A stretch of DNA of 64,000 bases from Opitutus sp. GAS368. Its GTDB lineage: Bacteria; Verrucomicrobiota; Verrucomicrobiia; Opitutales; Opitutaceae. The notes beneath the pieces are model-generated. The model ran no database searches, had not been told where the DNA came from, and saw only the letters and a list, made by a program, of their open reading frames with translations. The stretch spans positions 1-64,000 of the forward strand of contig CAMDOF010000021.1 in assembly GCA_945903465.1 (NCBI GenBank), in the 5' to 3' direction. This document shows positions 34,182 through 43,555 of this stretch, one piece after another. Positions within the stretch are counted from its first letter, which is position 1; every line of letters begins with the position of its first letter. Both the position numbers and the translations under genes were made by a program.

Positions 34182-35567
34182 ATGAATGCGCTCTTGTCTT
34201 CCGCTGAACGCATTAAAAAAGGTTACGAACGCTTCCCTTATCCGGGGGTCGATGGGGCTGCGCTCATTAGCCGAGGCGGCTCGATGCCCCCGTTGCCGTG
34301 GATGCTCGGCATTGGCCGGCCGGGACAAGTGCCGCCCTCGCGGATTCTCGTAGCGGGCTGCGGCACGGGCGTGGAGGCGTTTATTTTAAGTCAGCACTGG
34401 CCCGCGGCGGAGATCGTGGCGATTGATTTTAGTCCGCGGTCGATTGCGGTGGCGCGGCGTTTGGCGCGGACGCTCGGGGCGGCTGAGCGCAAAGGGCGTG
34501 GCGTGGGTCAGCCGGTGCGGCGGACGGCGGCTCGAAGACTCGGCGCGGTGCGGCGGATTACGTTTTCAGTGGCGGATCTTACGGACTCGGCGTTGGTGGA
34601 GAAGATCGGTGGCGATTTTGATTTGATCACGTGTCATGGTGTTTTGAGTTGTCTGCCAGATCCGGGGCGGGCGTTGCGGGTGCTGGCGAAGGCGCTGAAG
34701 GCGGGTGGGGCGTTGTACCTGGGGGTAAATGGAGCGGGCCACCCCGCGACGGCGTTACGGCCCTGGCTGAGCCGTTTCGGGGTGGACGTGCTGGAGATGA
34801 AAGATGAGCGGCGGTTGCGCGAGTTGTTGGGGCTGTGGGATGCGTTGTACGACGACGACCTCGGTGAGCACGCGACGATGCCGGCGAGTTATTTGGCGAG
34901 CGACGTGTGCGGCGCGCATTTTAATAACTGGACGCTGGGGGCGTGGCGGGCGGAGGCTCGCCGGGCGGGCTGGGAAGTGGTGGGCACGGCGGTTTTGCCG
35001 CCAGCGTTGCGCTTGATCATGGAGGGCGGTCGGGAGGGAGCGCTTTATCCAGCTGGCATCGGGGAACTGGCGGAGCGGCTCGATCAGGTGAGGCCGGCGG
35101 GCTTTCACCGGATGATGTTGCGGCGGGTGGCGTCGGTTAAGACCGGAATACCCGAGGTACAAATGAGGGGTGCGCGCGGTGAGGGCCTGCGATGGACCGG
35201 GCTCTATCGGGTGACTTTTTTAGCGGTCGCGAGAGGTGGGGCGGTGAAGGTGCGCCTAGTGGCTGCGAGTTTGGGGGTGCGCTTTGAAGGGGTGCTGACG
35301 AGCGCGGAAGCGGCGGCGCTGCCAAGCTGGTTGAAAATCGGGCTGGTGAGTGGCGCTGGAATGAAGATATGGGTGCGGAATGAAGCTGCGCGCCGGCGAA
35401 TGTGGCTCTGGAAGGGACTGGGTGTGGTCGCGGTGGCGACGGCTGATCTACCTGCGGAGGGCGAGTCGGCGGCCGCTGGGAAGAGGCGCCCGCGCGGACC
35501 TGGGGCCAAGCGCGAATCCCCGCGAGCGAAGAACGCCGTGGCCTCATGGACTTCACCCGTTGATTGA
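34182..35567 (+). CDS. Class I SAM-dependent methyltransferase
   Basis: A 461-residue protein. The N-terminus (IKKGYERFPYPG) is followed by the SAM-binding glycine motif ILVAGCGTGVEAF (about 55-67), the acidic motif AEIVAIDFSPRSIAVAR and a post-III region (LRVLAKALKAGGALYLGV). The C-terminal 200 residues are unassigned and end in a basic, probably disordered tail. The start at MNALLSS was chosen because upstream residues are Arg-rich without family likeness. It lies 30 bp upstream of pnuC on the same strand and may be co-transcribed with the NAD-salvage pair. Substrate unknown. Confidence 0.85.
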   Translation: MNALLSSAERIKKGYERFPYPGVDGAALISRGGSMPPLPWMLGIGRPGQVPPSRILVAGCGTGVEAFILSQHWPAAEIVAIDFSPRSIAVARRLARTLGAAERKGRGVGQPVRRTAARRLGAVRRITFSVADLTDSALVEKIGGDFDLITCHGVLSCLPDPGRALRVLAKALKAGGALYLGVNGAGHPATALRPWLSRFGVDVLEMKDERRLRELLGLWDALYDDDLGEHATMPASYLASDVCGAHFNNWTLGAWRAEARRAGWEVVGTAVLPPALRLIMEGGREGALYPAGIGELAERLDQVRPAGFHRMMLRRVASVKTGIPEVQMRGARGEGLRWTGLYRVTFLAVARGGAVKVRLVAASLGVRFEGVLTSAEAAALPSWLKIGLVSGAGMKIWVRNEAARRRMWLWKGLGVVAVATADLPAEGESAAAGKRRPRGPGAKRESPRAKNAVASWTSPVD

Positions 35568-35597
35568 ATGCGGTGCCGCCGATCCAACTGAACGCGA

Positions 35598-36185
35598 ATG
35601 AGTCTTCTAGAAATTATCGGAACGGTCTTAGGAGTGGTTGGGGTGGTGCTGATGATCCGGCAAAACGTCTGGGCCTGGCCAGTCGGCTTGGTGCAGGTGG
35701 TGGTTTCGGCGGCGGTTTTTTTGGGGGCAAAGTTGTATTCGGATGTGCTGCTGCAGATCTTTTTTTTCGTGATCCAAGCGTACGGCTGGTGGCATTGGGG
35801 GAGTGGTCAGGCCCGTGCGGGTGCGACGTTGGCGGTGACGCGGCTGAGCGGGCGGGCGCGGGTGGTTTGGGTGGTGGTGGGACTGGCCGTGACCTTGCTT
35901 TGGGGTGAATTTATGCGGCAAAAAACGGATGCGGCGCTGCCGTACGGGGACGCGTTTATTTTTATTTTTAGTCTGATGGCGCAATGGTGGCAGGCGCGGA
36001 AGTACCAGGAAAATTGGGTGGGCTGGATGGTGGTCAACGGGGTGGCGGTCGGAGTGTATTGGGCGAAGGATCTGCGGTTGTACGCGGTACTCTACGGGAT
36101 CTTTTTTTGGCTGGCGCTGGCGGGGCATCGGGAGTGGCAGCGGCGTTCCCGCCCCGTTAAAGCGCCGGCGCGGACACCCGCATGA
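35598..36185 (+). CDS. pnuC: Nicotinamide riboside/mononucleoside transporter PnuC
   Basis: A 195-residue inner-membrane protein with about seven helices. The start LLEIIGTVLGVVGVVLMIR, the QNVWAWPVGLVQV segment and the aromatic YGWWHW motif are PnuC signatures. It imports nicotinamide riboside, which is trapped by phosphorylation. Its last codons overlap the start of the adjacent kinase (ATGA), which directly supports this role. Confidence 0.93.
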   Translation: MSLLEIIGTVLGVVGVVLMIRQNVWAWPVGLVQVVVSAAVFLGAKLYSDVLLQIFFFVIQAYGWWHWGSGQARAGATLAVTRLSGRARVVWVVVGLAVTLLWGEFMRQKTDAALPYGDAFIFIFSLMAQWWQARKYQENWVGWMVVNGVAVGVYWAKDLRLYAVLYGIFFWLALAGHREWQRRSRPVKAPARTPA

Positions 36186-36745
36186 GCACCGTCAAGCGCA
36201 TCGTGATTTTTGGTACTGAATCGACGGGGAAGACCACTCTGGCGGAACGGCTGGCGGTGCATTTCGCGGAGCCGTGGTCGCCGGAATTTGTGCGGGAATT
36301 TTGGGAAGTGCGTGGAGGTGAGATTAAGGCGGGAGATCTCGGCACGATCGCGTTGGGGCAGATCGCGAATGAGGACCTGGCGCTGGCGCGCGCGCGGCGG
36401 GTGGCTTTTTTTGATACTGATTTGCTGACGTGCACGCTCTGGGACGATCTGCTCTTTCCGGGCGAGTGCCCGGCCTGGGTGCGAGTGGAGGCGGAGGAGC
36501 GGGCCCGGGTCCACGCGCTTTATTTACTCTGCGCGGCGGATGTGCCTTTTGCCGTGGACCCGCAGCGGTGTTTTCCGGATACGGCCTCGCGCGCGGGGGC
36601 CGCGCAAACGTGGCGGGAGGCGTTGACGCGCCGAAATTTGCCGTTTGTGGAAATTGGCGGTTCGTGGCCCGAGCGCGAGCGCGCAGCCTGCGCCGCGGTG
36701 ACGGCGGTGCTCGCGGCTGGTGGTGATGCCCGCCGGGCGACCTGA
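36182..36745 (+). CDS. Nicotinamide riboside kinase-type ATPase (NadR kinase domain)
   Basis: A 187-residue P-loop kinase. GTESTGKTTLAERLA (from residue 11) is the Walker A motif in the form typical of the NadR C-terminal domain. FVREFWE and FFDTDLLTC follow as in ribosylnicotinamide kinases. The N-terminal nucleotidylyltransferase and DNA-binding parts of full NadR are absent. Overlap with pnuC indicates an NAD-precursor uptake-and-trap unit in the cytoplasm. Confidence 0.9.
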   Translation: MSTVKRIVIFGTESTGKTTLAERLAVHFAEPWSPEFVREFWEVRGGEIKAGDLGTIALGQIANEDLALARARRVAFFDTDLLTCTLWDDLLFPGECPAWVRVEAEERARVHALYLLCAADVPFAVDPQRCFPDTASRAGAAQTWREALTRRNLPFVEIGGSWPERERAACAAVTAVLAAGGDARRAT

Positions 36746-36792
36746 GAGGTGGGGAACGAGTCGCGATCGCGCCGGCGGTGACCCCGGCACCA

Positions 36793-36826
36793 CGGACCCG
36801 CGGGCGCTATTTTCTTCCGCGGTCCG
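36793..36826. terminator. Hairpin between convergent kinase and receptor genes
   Basis: CGGACCCGCGG (36793-36803) pairs with CCGCGGTCCG (36817-36826) with one bulged base and a 13-nt loop. It lies in the 200-bp gap between the convergent kinase and TonB-receptor stops. There is no clear T-run, so terminator function is uncertain. Confidence 0.35.
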
Positions 36827-36946
36827 GCTAACTCCGGCCGGTGGATTGTCCGCGTCTCCAGAAAGTTAAACGCGCGGCCCGGTGAGTTTGGCCGTCGTTT
36901 AAACGAGATCGCCCGGCGCGCCTCGCAAGGTGAACTCGGGTTTTAT

Positions 36947-39900
36947 TTAAAACGTACCTCGGCAGCCGAAGACCCAGTTTGCCCCATACTCTTGAAATTG
37001 GCGCAACGCCGCCTGCTGCCCCTCGACGACGCCGGCCGGTGACTCCATCCACTTGACAGGTTGGTTGGTGAAATTGCGGGCCTGCACGTAGAGGGAGTAG
37101 CTCTTGGTGAGCTTCCAAGTGAGCGCTAAATCGAACTGCGTCTGTTCGGGGCGGTAGCGGCCGTAATTTCCGTCGGGGCGCATATCCGTCCAGACCATCC
37201 CCACGGAGCCGTTGAAGCGGCGGTAGGCGTAGCCGAGGCGCGAAGTCAGGCGATGAGGCACAAGTCCATTACGCCGCGCGCTGGCGTAGGAGCGGGTGTA
37301 GGCGACGTTCACGCTCGTGCCTCGGAGGATTTCGGGGAGGAAGCCGAGGGTCTGTTGGTAAGAAAATTCCAGGTTCCGATTGCGGCGGCTTTTGGTGCTA
37401 TTGCGCGTCGAACGGAAGATGTAGTCCGCGTACTCGGGATCATCGACGCCGAATTCATCGGCGGTGTAGTCGTAGGTTTCTCGCAGATTTTCGATATCGA
37501 ACTGGGAGACACCCAGGGAGACTTGCCCTGGAGCGTTGGAGCCGCGGCCGCCCAGATAATACGCCAGCCGGACATCGTATTTTTTGACATTTTCCGGCAG
37601 GAGCGCGGGATTTGGCGCGTCGACCCGTTGAGTGACGCCGCTGGCATCTTCGACGATGCTCCACAAGCCAGCGAGGCTGTCGATCGGCGGACGCCCGATG
37701 GCTTTGCTAAAGCCGGCCTGTAATTCAAGATCGCTCGTGATGGTATATTTGCCGCTGATGGAGGGTAAAAAGGTGTCGTCCGTGGCGACCCGAGTGACCC
37801 GCGGCTGGCTTTGATACTGATAGTGCAGGCCTGAAAAAGTGGTGGCGAGGCCGGTACTGCTCACGGGGAAACCCGCGCGGACGACCTCATCTCGGAAACG
37901 CGGATCCCACTCGGTGACGGCGTTCTGGGTTCGCTCCCACCGCCAGCCGGCGCGGATCTGGGCCTTGGAGGAAATCCGGACGTCGGCTTGGGTGTAGCCC
38001 GCCGTGATAGTTTGCCGGTAATCGCGCTTGGGAACGATGAAGGCGTTATAATAATTATCAGGGGTGGCGGTGCGGACAAAGAGATCAGGGCTGTTGACGA
38101 AAAGGGCGCCCATCCGCGCGCGATCGGCGCGGGGCGGCATGCCTTGAATACCAGCAATATTGAAGAGGGTGAGGCCGTTCGTGGTCCCGGTATCAAAAAG
38201 GTGCGGGGCGACGAAACCGAGGTTCGCCCAGTTGCCGCTTGTCGTGATCGTCGGCACGCCGGTGGTCGCGTTGCGACCGGTCACCACGTCGCCTCCCGGT
38301 CCAATGTAACGCCAGATATTCCATGTATCCAAGTTATGGTTATCTCGGCTTTCCTCCGTCCATTTGCCGCCCAATTTAAGTTTGGTGGGAAAGTTCCGGA
38401 GAAAAGGGAGCGTCCATTGCGCGTTGAGCTGGCCGTTCCAGATTTCGGTCGCCCACTCGCGGGCAGAGTTCTCCACCCGCGTGCCGCCGGTCCAGTTCTT
38501 GAGGTTATACCAATCCGGGCCCGAGGTCTGGTGAATCGTCCATTCCCAAGACTCGCGGTTTGGCCGAGTCGCTCTCCAGTCACTCGCCAAGGCCAGGGTC
38601 TCCGACTCGGCGAAGCCACGCTCCAGCGCCTCGTAGTTGTTGACGGAACGGGAAAAGGCGGCGGCGCCATCGAAGACCCAACCGTTAAGTTTGTATTCAA
38701 ATTTTGGAGCAAAAGTTCGCGTGTAAGTGAGCTTGGTGGAGGTGCCGCCGCCGTTATTGACGGTTGGGACCGTGTTGGCCGTGGTGCGTTGGGTGCTGAC
38801 GGTCAACAGGCCATCGCCGCCGACGCGGGAGCGGCCATTGTTCACGTTGGCATTGTCGTTGGCCGCGACGAAAGCAAAGGTGCGATTCCAGAAAGCACCC
38901 TCGGTATAAGTATAGATCGCGTTAAGCGAGAGGACGAGGCGGGGCGTAACTTTGAAATCACCGGTGAGCATCAACGCGTCCTTGGTGATGAACTTGGGGC
39001 CATCCTTAAAATCGATTTGCCGGATCACGAGGGGGCGGGGATCCGCCGCGGTTGGGTTGCGGTTGTAGGTGTTGCCAAATGAGTATTGCTCGGTGTAGGA
39101 ACTGGCCCGGCTGGCACTCAGTAAAATGCCGAGGCGTTGGTTGAGAAAAGACTCCGAATATTCGAGAGAGAGATTGGGCTTGGCCTTGTACTCTTCTTTT
39201 TCACCCGGGCCCCAGGTCTTCTTGACGTGAAATTCCTCGGCATTCAGGTTCATGCTAAAATTGAAGTTGAGGCGCCGGCCTCTGCGTTCAAACGCCCGGC
39301 GAGTCTTCATGTTAATCGTGCCGGCGGGGGTGTCGCCATCGGAGTCCGCGCTGCGCGTGCGGGTGATTTCAATCGATTCGATCGATGTAATGGAAAATCC
39401 CTCGAAACTGGTGGCACGCGAGGCGTCGCCTCCGCCCCGATTGGCGTCGGCGCTGGCGGTGCGAATCCCGTCGAAGGACACGCCGACATACTGACCTTCC
39501 ATACCGCCCAGTTTCGGTCCGCGCGCCTCGGACTCAACGTAATCGAGATCGACGCCCGGAAGGTATTTCAAGAACTCGCCAACGTTTCCGTCGGTCACAT
39601 CTCCGAAAATATCGGAGGAAACGGAAGTTGAAATCTCCAAGTTGCGCCGTTGTTCCTGGATGGCTTTGGCGTTGCCCTCGCGCTCAGAGGAAACGGTGAA
39701 TGCCTGCAGTTGGATGATGCCGTTCTTTCTGGTGGGCGGCGGGCTCGCCGTGCTGGTTAGCGTGATCTCGCGCACGGCGATCTGCCCTGGACCCACCAAA
39801 AACACGTCCTTGACCGAGACGTACCCCGTGTAGCTGACCGCGATGGTCACGGGTCCGCTGGCGACTTGGTTGAATTGAAAGGTGCCGTCGTTTTCGGTGT

Positions 39901-40090
39901 AAGTGACTTGGTTGGTGCTTTCTAGCCTGACCTCCGCATTCGCGACGTAGTGATTGGCGGCGGGGTTGAAAACTCGGCCTTGGACGGTGCCGGTGTCGGG
40001 GGGCACCTGGCCGAGTGCGGCGAACGTGGTCAGCGTCAGCACGGTCAACGCGACCGCGAGCGGGTGGAGCGACCTAAATAAAAATTTCAT
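36947..40090 (-). CDS. TonB-dependent receptor with carboxypeptidase-regulatory-like domain
   Basis: A 1047-residue outer-membrane transporter. The signal peptide spans about residues 1-27 (MKFLFRSLHPLAVALTVLTL). A carboxypeptidase-D regulatory-like beta domain follows (GTVQGRVFNPAANHYVANAE to about residue 105), then the plug (GEFLKYLPGVDLDYVESEAR, ITRTRSADSDGDTPAGTINM) and a 22-strand-type barrel ending in a terminal phenylalanine (FGCRGTF). This layout is that of SusC-like or Opitutaceae-type glycan/siderophore receptors; the ligand is not evident. The start at MKFLFRS was chosen for the signal peptide. It is divergent from the redoxin-like gene. Confidence 0.93.
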   Translation of the reverse strand: MKFLFRSLHPLAVALTVLTLTTFAALGQVPPDTGTVQGRVFNPAANHYVANAEVRLESTNQVTYTENDGTFQFNQVASGPVTIAVSYTGYVSVKDVFLVGPGQIAVREITLTSTASPPPTRKNGIIQLQAFTVSSEREGNAKAIQEQRRNLEISTSVSSDIFGDVTDGNVGEFLKYLPGVDLDYVESEARGPKLGGMEGQYVGVSFDGIRTASADANRGGGDASRATSFEGFSITSIESIEITRTRSADSDGDTPAGTINMKTRRAFERRGRRLNFNFSMNLNAEEFHVKKTWGPGEKEEYKAKPNLSLEYSESFLNQRLGILLSASRASSYTEQYSFGNTYNRNPTAADPRPLVIRQIDFKDGPKFITKDALMLTGDFKVTPRLVLSLNAIYTYTEGAFWNRTFAFVAANDNANVNNGRSRVGGDGLLTVSTQRTTANTVPTVNNGGGTSTKLTYTRTFAPKFEYKLNGWVFDGAAAFSRSVNNYEALERGFAESETLALASDWRATRPNRESWEWTIHQTSGPDWYNLKNWTGGTRVENSAREWATEIWNGQLNAQWTLPFLRNFPTKLKLGGKWTEESRDNHNLDTWNIWRYIGPGGDVVTGRNATTGVPTITTSGNWANLGFVAPHLFDTGTTNGLTLFNIAGIQGMPPRADRARMGALFVNSPDLFVRTATPDNYYNAFIVPKRDYRQTITAGYTQADVRISSKAQIRAGWRWERTQNAVTEWDPRFRDEVVRAGFPVSSTGLATTFSGLHYQYQSQPRVTRVATDDTFLPSISGKYTITSDLELQAGFSKAIGRPPIDSLAGLWSIVEDASGVTQRVDAPNPALLPENVKKYDVRLAYYLGGRGSNAPGQVSLGVSQFDIENLRETYDYTADEFGVDDPEYADYIFRSTRNSTKSRRNRNLEFSYQQTLGFLPEILRGTSVNVAYTRSYASARRNGLVPHRLTSRLGYAYRRFNGSVGMVWTDMRPDGNYGRYRPEQTQFDLALTWKLTKSYSLYVQARNFTNQPVKWMESPAGVVEGQQAALRQFQEYGANWVFGCRGTF

Positions 40091-40372
40091 CGGGTGGCTA
40101 AGTGGGTGGCCCATCCTCCCGGATGCGACGCTCTCGCTGGGGCACGTAGTCACTGGAAGCTGGCGAGGAAGATTCGTCAGGTGCGTTTTCAGAACGTCGA
40201 GAGAATCATCGGGTTTTGTTGAACGGCAAGTGTGGCGAAGCAGTTTTTTTTGGAGGAAGGCGGCGATGAGCCAAAAGCATCTTTTTGCATCCGCCGTGGA
40301 TAAACTTGCGTGAGGCAGAGCGGATCGTTCTTCTTTGTGCCGCCTCCCCGTGATCGTTTAATCCACTGTGCC

Positions 40373-41494
40373 ATGAAACGAATTCTGCTCCCATCATTGT
40401 TACTCTCTGTCCTCGTGCTCGGTGATGCTTCGCGCGCCCACGCGCAGGCCCCGAAAGTGGGTGACCCCAAAGCGGCGCCAGCGAAATCTGCGGCGGACCT
40501 CGCGTTCGATGAGTTCAACAAGGTGCGCAGTTCACCCGGGGTGCAGGATCAGGCGCGTTTTCAGAAAGTGATCGCGGCGGGTGTGAGCTTTTTAACGCAG
40601 TATCCGACGCACGGCCAAGCGGCCGGAGTCGTGACTAATCTCGCGTTTTATGCCACGGTGATCGATCGGAAACAAGCGGCGGCGCGGACCTCGTACCTTT
40701 CGTTTCTCAAGCTCGATATAACGAATGCCAAGTACAAGGACGGCGTCACGGACAATGCCAAGACGGCGCTCGTGGCGGTCGATGCAGCCATCGCCGATTT
40801 TGAGGCGCGCGAGCTTTCCAGCCGGGAAAATATGGGAGTATTGCGTGAGAAGATTGACGCGCTCGCGGAGAGCCCCGGAGGAGCGCGGTTTCTCGCGGAA
40901 CGTGAACGCTCGTACGTGCACCTAACCGCGCTCGGGCCGGCGGCGGCCAATGCGGAGAAGCAGCTGAATCAGTTGCTGAATCATGCAGAGAAATCGGTCA
41001 AAGACATGGCGCGGGAGGAACTCAATATCTTTGAAGTTAAGAAAGTTCCCTACGCGCTGAAATTTACGGCATTGGACGGCAAAGCCGTCGATTTTGAACA
41101 ACTGCGTGGCAAGGTGGTGGCGTTGTATTTCTGGAGCAGTACGAACAAGGGCTCGGTTGACCGCTTTGAGTCGCTGAAGCAGATCCAATCGGATTATCGG
41201 AAGAAAGGGTTTGAGGTGGTGACGGTTTCTTACGACAGGGAAGAAGACCGCGAGAAGTTAGTGAAGGCGGTGAAAGACGCGCGCATCCCCTTTCCGGTTT
41301 ATTTTGATGGCAAGCAGGCGAAGAACGATTTCAGCCCCAAACTGAACGTTTACAGCGTGCCGCGCCTTTTTGTTTTCGATCAAAAAGGGATCTTGCAGAC
41401 GACGATTCAGGGAAGCCCCGTCGGCAAGTTGCAACCGGATCTCCCGCAAAATCAGCTCGAAGGCATGGTGAAGAAATTATTGGGTATTAAGTAA
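40373..41494 (+). CDS. TlpA/redoxin-fold periplasmic protein lacking the CxxC motif
   Basis: A 373-residue protein with a signal peptide (MKRILLPSLLLSVLVLG), a helical middle region and a C-terminal TlpA-like thioredoxin fold from about residue 225. The canonical position after LRGKVVALYFW reads SSTNKGS where active thioredoxins have WCxxC, so both redox cysteines are missing. The cis-proline region (LNVYSVPRLFVFDQKG) and fold-defining strands are kept. It may be a structural or binding member of the family, not an oxidoreductase. It lies divergent from the TonB receptor across a 282-bp gap. Confidence 0.85.
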   Translation: MKRILLPSLLLSVLVLGDASRAHAQAPKVGDPKAAPAKSAADLAFDEFNKVRSSPGVQDQARFQKVIAAGVSFLTQYPTHGQAAGVVTNLAFYATVIDRKQAAARTSYLSFLKLDITNAKYKDGVTDNAKTALVAVDAAIADFEARELSSRENMGVLREKIDALAESPGGARFLAERERSYVHLTALGPAAANAEKQLNQLLNHAEKSVKDMAREELNIFEVKKVPYALKFTALDGKAVDFEQLRGKVVALYFWSSTNKGSVDRFESLKQIQSDYRKKGFEVVTVSYDREEDREKLVKAVKDARIPFPVYFDGKQAKNDFSPKLNVYSVPRLFVFDQKGILQTTIQGSPVGKLQPDLPQNQLEGMVKKLLGIK

Positions 41495-41842
41495 GCGCGC
41501 CCAAGATCGTGAGAGGCCGATCGTGATGACAAGGCCAGTGGGAGCGCGCGATGCGATGCGGTGAGGGTGCGGGTCGATCGATTACGTTGGTTGGCGGAAT
41601 CCCCTCGTTGGTGAGACTTGCGCGGGTAGATCGGTTTACTAGCCTCGCAGGCCTATGAAAGTTTACAAAAGTTCTCCGCGTGGCGCAGGTTGGCACCGCT
41701 CTGAAAACAGGCCGAGGTTGGCGGAGGGTTCTCCGCTGCGCCGATGGGGCGCCGTGCGGTGCAGGTTTGCTGACCTCGTCGGCGGGGCACGGGGGCAGCA
41801 ACGGGTGGCGGGCGGGTGCACGATTTGAAGATAACGGATCCG

Positions 41843-42625
41843 ATGGTTGAAGATTATAATGATCGATTCGGGGCGGTGGGGCGCCTCTGGGGCGTGGCGG
41901 CGCTCGCGCGATTGCGGGCGGCGCATGTGGCGGTGGTGGGGGTGGGAGGCGTCGGTTCTTGGACGGTTGAGGGACTCGCGCGGAGCGGGGTTGGGGCGAT
42001 CACGCTGATTGATTTGGACGATGTCTGCGTGACCAACGTGAACCGGCAGTTACCGGCGCTCGATGGGCAGATTGGGCGGCCGAAGATTGTCGTGCTGGCA
42101 GAGCGGGTGGGTCTCATCAATCCGGCCTGTCGCGTCACGTTGATCTCGGAATTTTTTACGGCGTCGTCGGCGGCCCGGTTGCTGGCGCCACCGTTTGATT
42201 TTGTGATCGATGCCATTGATGGCATGACGCACAAGGCCCTCTTGATTGCCGGCTGCCGCCAGCGCGGATTACCCGTGTTGACAATCGGCGCGGCGGGGGG
42301 GCGGCGGGATGCGACGCGGGTGCAGGCGGGAGATATTGGTGAAGCGGGGGACGAATTATTGCGGCAAGTGCGGAAAAAGTTACGGCGCGAGCACGGCTTT
42401 TCCTCGGGAGCGCAGCGCGGGATCACGCGAATGGGGGTGCCTTGTGTCTGGTCGAGTGAGCCGCCGGTTTTCCCTTGGGCGGATGGGACCTGTGCGCTTC
42501 AGGCGGAGCCTGGCAGTAATCTGAAGCTGGATTGCGCAACCGGCTTTGGGTCGGCGGTTTTTGTCACGGGAGTTTTCGGCTTGGTGGCGGCGGGTGAGGT
42601 GGTGCGCGCGCTGACGAAAAGCTAG
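41843..42625 (+). CDS. tcdA: tRNA threonylcarbamoyladenosine dehydratase (TcdA)
   Basis: About 260 residues of the E1-like ThiF/MoeB superfamily. VVGVGGVGSWTVEGLARSGV is the nucleotide-binding motif, and LIDLDDVCVTNVNRQ is the family signature. DAIDGMTHKALLI and a C-terminal region with DCATGFGSAVFVTG match TcdA/CsdL. It makes cyclic t6A at position 37 of ANN-decoding tRNAs, using ATP and a SufE/CsdE-type sulfur partner. A sufE-like gene lies 930 bp away. A GTG at 41816 is an alternative start. It is convergent with tatD, 9 bp away. Confidence 0.92.
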   Translation: MVEDYNDRFGAVGRLWGVAALARLRAAHVAVVGVGGVGSWTVEGLARSGVGAITLIDLDDVCVTNVNRQLPALDGQIGRPKIVVLAERVGLINPACRVTLISEFFTASSAARLLAPPFDFVIDAIDGMTHKALLIAGCRQRGLPVLTIGAAGGRRDATRVQAGDIGEAGDELLRQVRKKLRREHGFSSGAQRGITRMGVPCVWSSEPPVFPWADGTCALQAEPGSNLKLDCATGFGSAVFVTGVFGLVAAGEVVRALTKS

Positions 42626-42634
42626 CGCGAGGAC

Positions 42635-43492
42635 TCAGGCGGGCAGGTTAACGAACAAACGTTGAAAATTTTCAGTGACGACCTGGGCGAGTTGCTCGAG
42701 AGGCATGTGGCGGAGCGTGGCGAGTGCGTCGTAGGCGACGGTGATGTTGGCGGGATGATTGAGGGTGGTCCCGTCGGAGGCCTGGCCGAGCGGAAAGCGG
42801 TTGAGGGCCGGGGCGGGTGCTTTGACGGGGGCGTCGGTTTCGACGAGCAGGCGGTTGGTCGGAATCTGGGTAAACAACGTGGCACGGGCGCTCCGACGCG
42901 GGGTGAGGAGTTCGAGGTTGAACGAGAAGTAAGCGCCGAGGTCCGCGAAGGCCGGAATGAGTTCAACGGGTCCGGCGTAGCCGTGCATAAGGAAACCGCG
43001 GGCGGGTAGACGGGGGGCGGTGCGCAACGCCTCGAGGACAGCGCCGTAGGCTTGGGTCGCGTGGATAGAGGCAGCGCGATTGAATTCGGCCGCAAGGGCG
43101 ATCTGCCAGGCGAAGACCTCGATTTGCTCGGAGAGCGGGGCGACCCGGAGACCGGCGATGCGCGGATCGTCGGGACGGATACCATCGATGATCCAGCGAT
43201 CGAGGCCGATTTCGCCGACGCCGGCGCGTGGATCGGTGGCGATGGCGTGGCGGAGGCGTTGTTGCCAGTGGGGGGAACGCTGTCCGCAATCCCAAGGGTG
43301 GACGCCATAGCTCGGCAAGAGCCACGAGTATTTCTGCGCGAGTTCGGCGATGAGGGGCCATTCGTCTTCATGGGTTCCGTTGACCACACTGTGTTGGAGT
43401 CCAATGCGCTCGAGATCAGCCGCGATGACTGCATGGTGAGGATGCAGTTCGGCAAAATGAAAATGAAGATGAGCGTCGTGGTAGGGAGTCAC
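42635..43492 (-). CDS. tatD-like: TatD-family metal-dependent hydrolase
   Basis: A 285-residue TIM-barrel metallohydrolase. Motifs are DAHLHFH at the start, GVHPWD, the metal-bridging GEIGLD, SIHATQAYG, HGYAGPVEL and LVETDAP near the C-terminus. The family includes DNases and D-aminoacyl-tRNA or related esterases. It lies 63 bp after sufE on the same strand, probably co-transcribed. Confidence 0.93.
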   Translation of the reverse strand: MTPYHDAHLHFHFAELHPHHAVIAADLERIGLQHSVVNGTHEDEWPLIAELAQKYSWLLPSYGVHPWDCGQRSPHWQQRLRHAIATDPRAGVGEIGLDRWIIDGIRPDDPRIAGLRVAPLSEQIEVFAWQIALAAEFNRAASIHATQAYGAVLEALRTAPRLPARGFLMHGYAGPVELIPAFADLGAYFSFNLELLTPRRSARATLFTQIPTNRLLVETDAPVKAPAPALNRFPLGQASDGTTLNHPANITVAYDALATLRHMPLEQLAQVVTENFQRLFVNLPA

Positions 43493-43555
43493 GAAAACGA
43501 AGTGGGTCGGGCCGGTTTTTGCGGGGAGGGCTGAGTGGGTGCGGGGATGGGAGGG

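Noticed and set aside
33455-34207. A long plus-strand frame of about 250 residues before the methyltransferase
   Set aside because: It is Arg-rich, crosses the 72-bp direct repeat and has no family-like sequence; GC-rich DNA readily gives such open frames.
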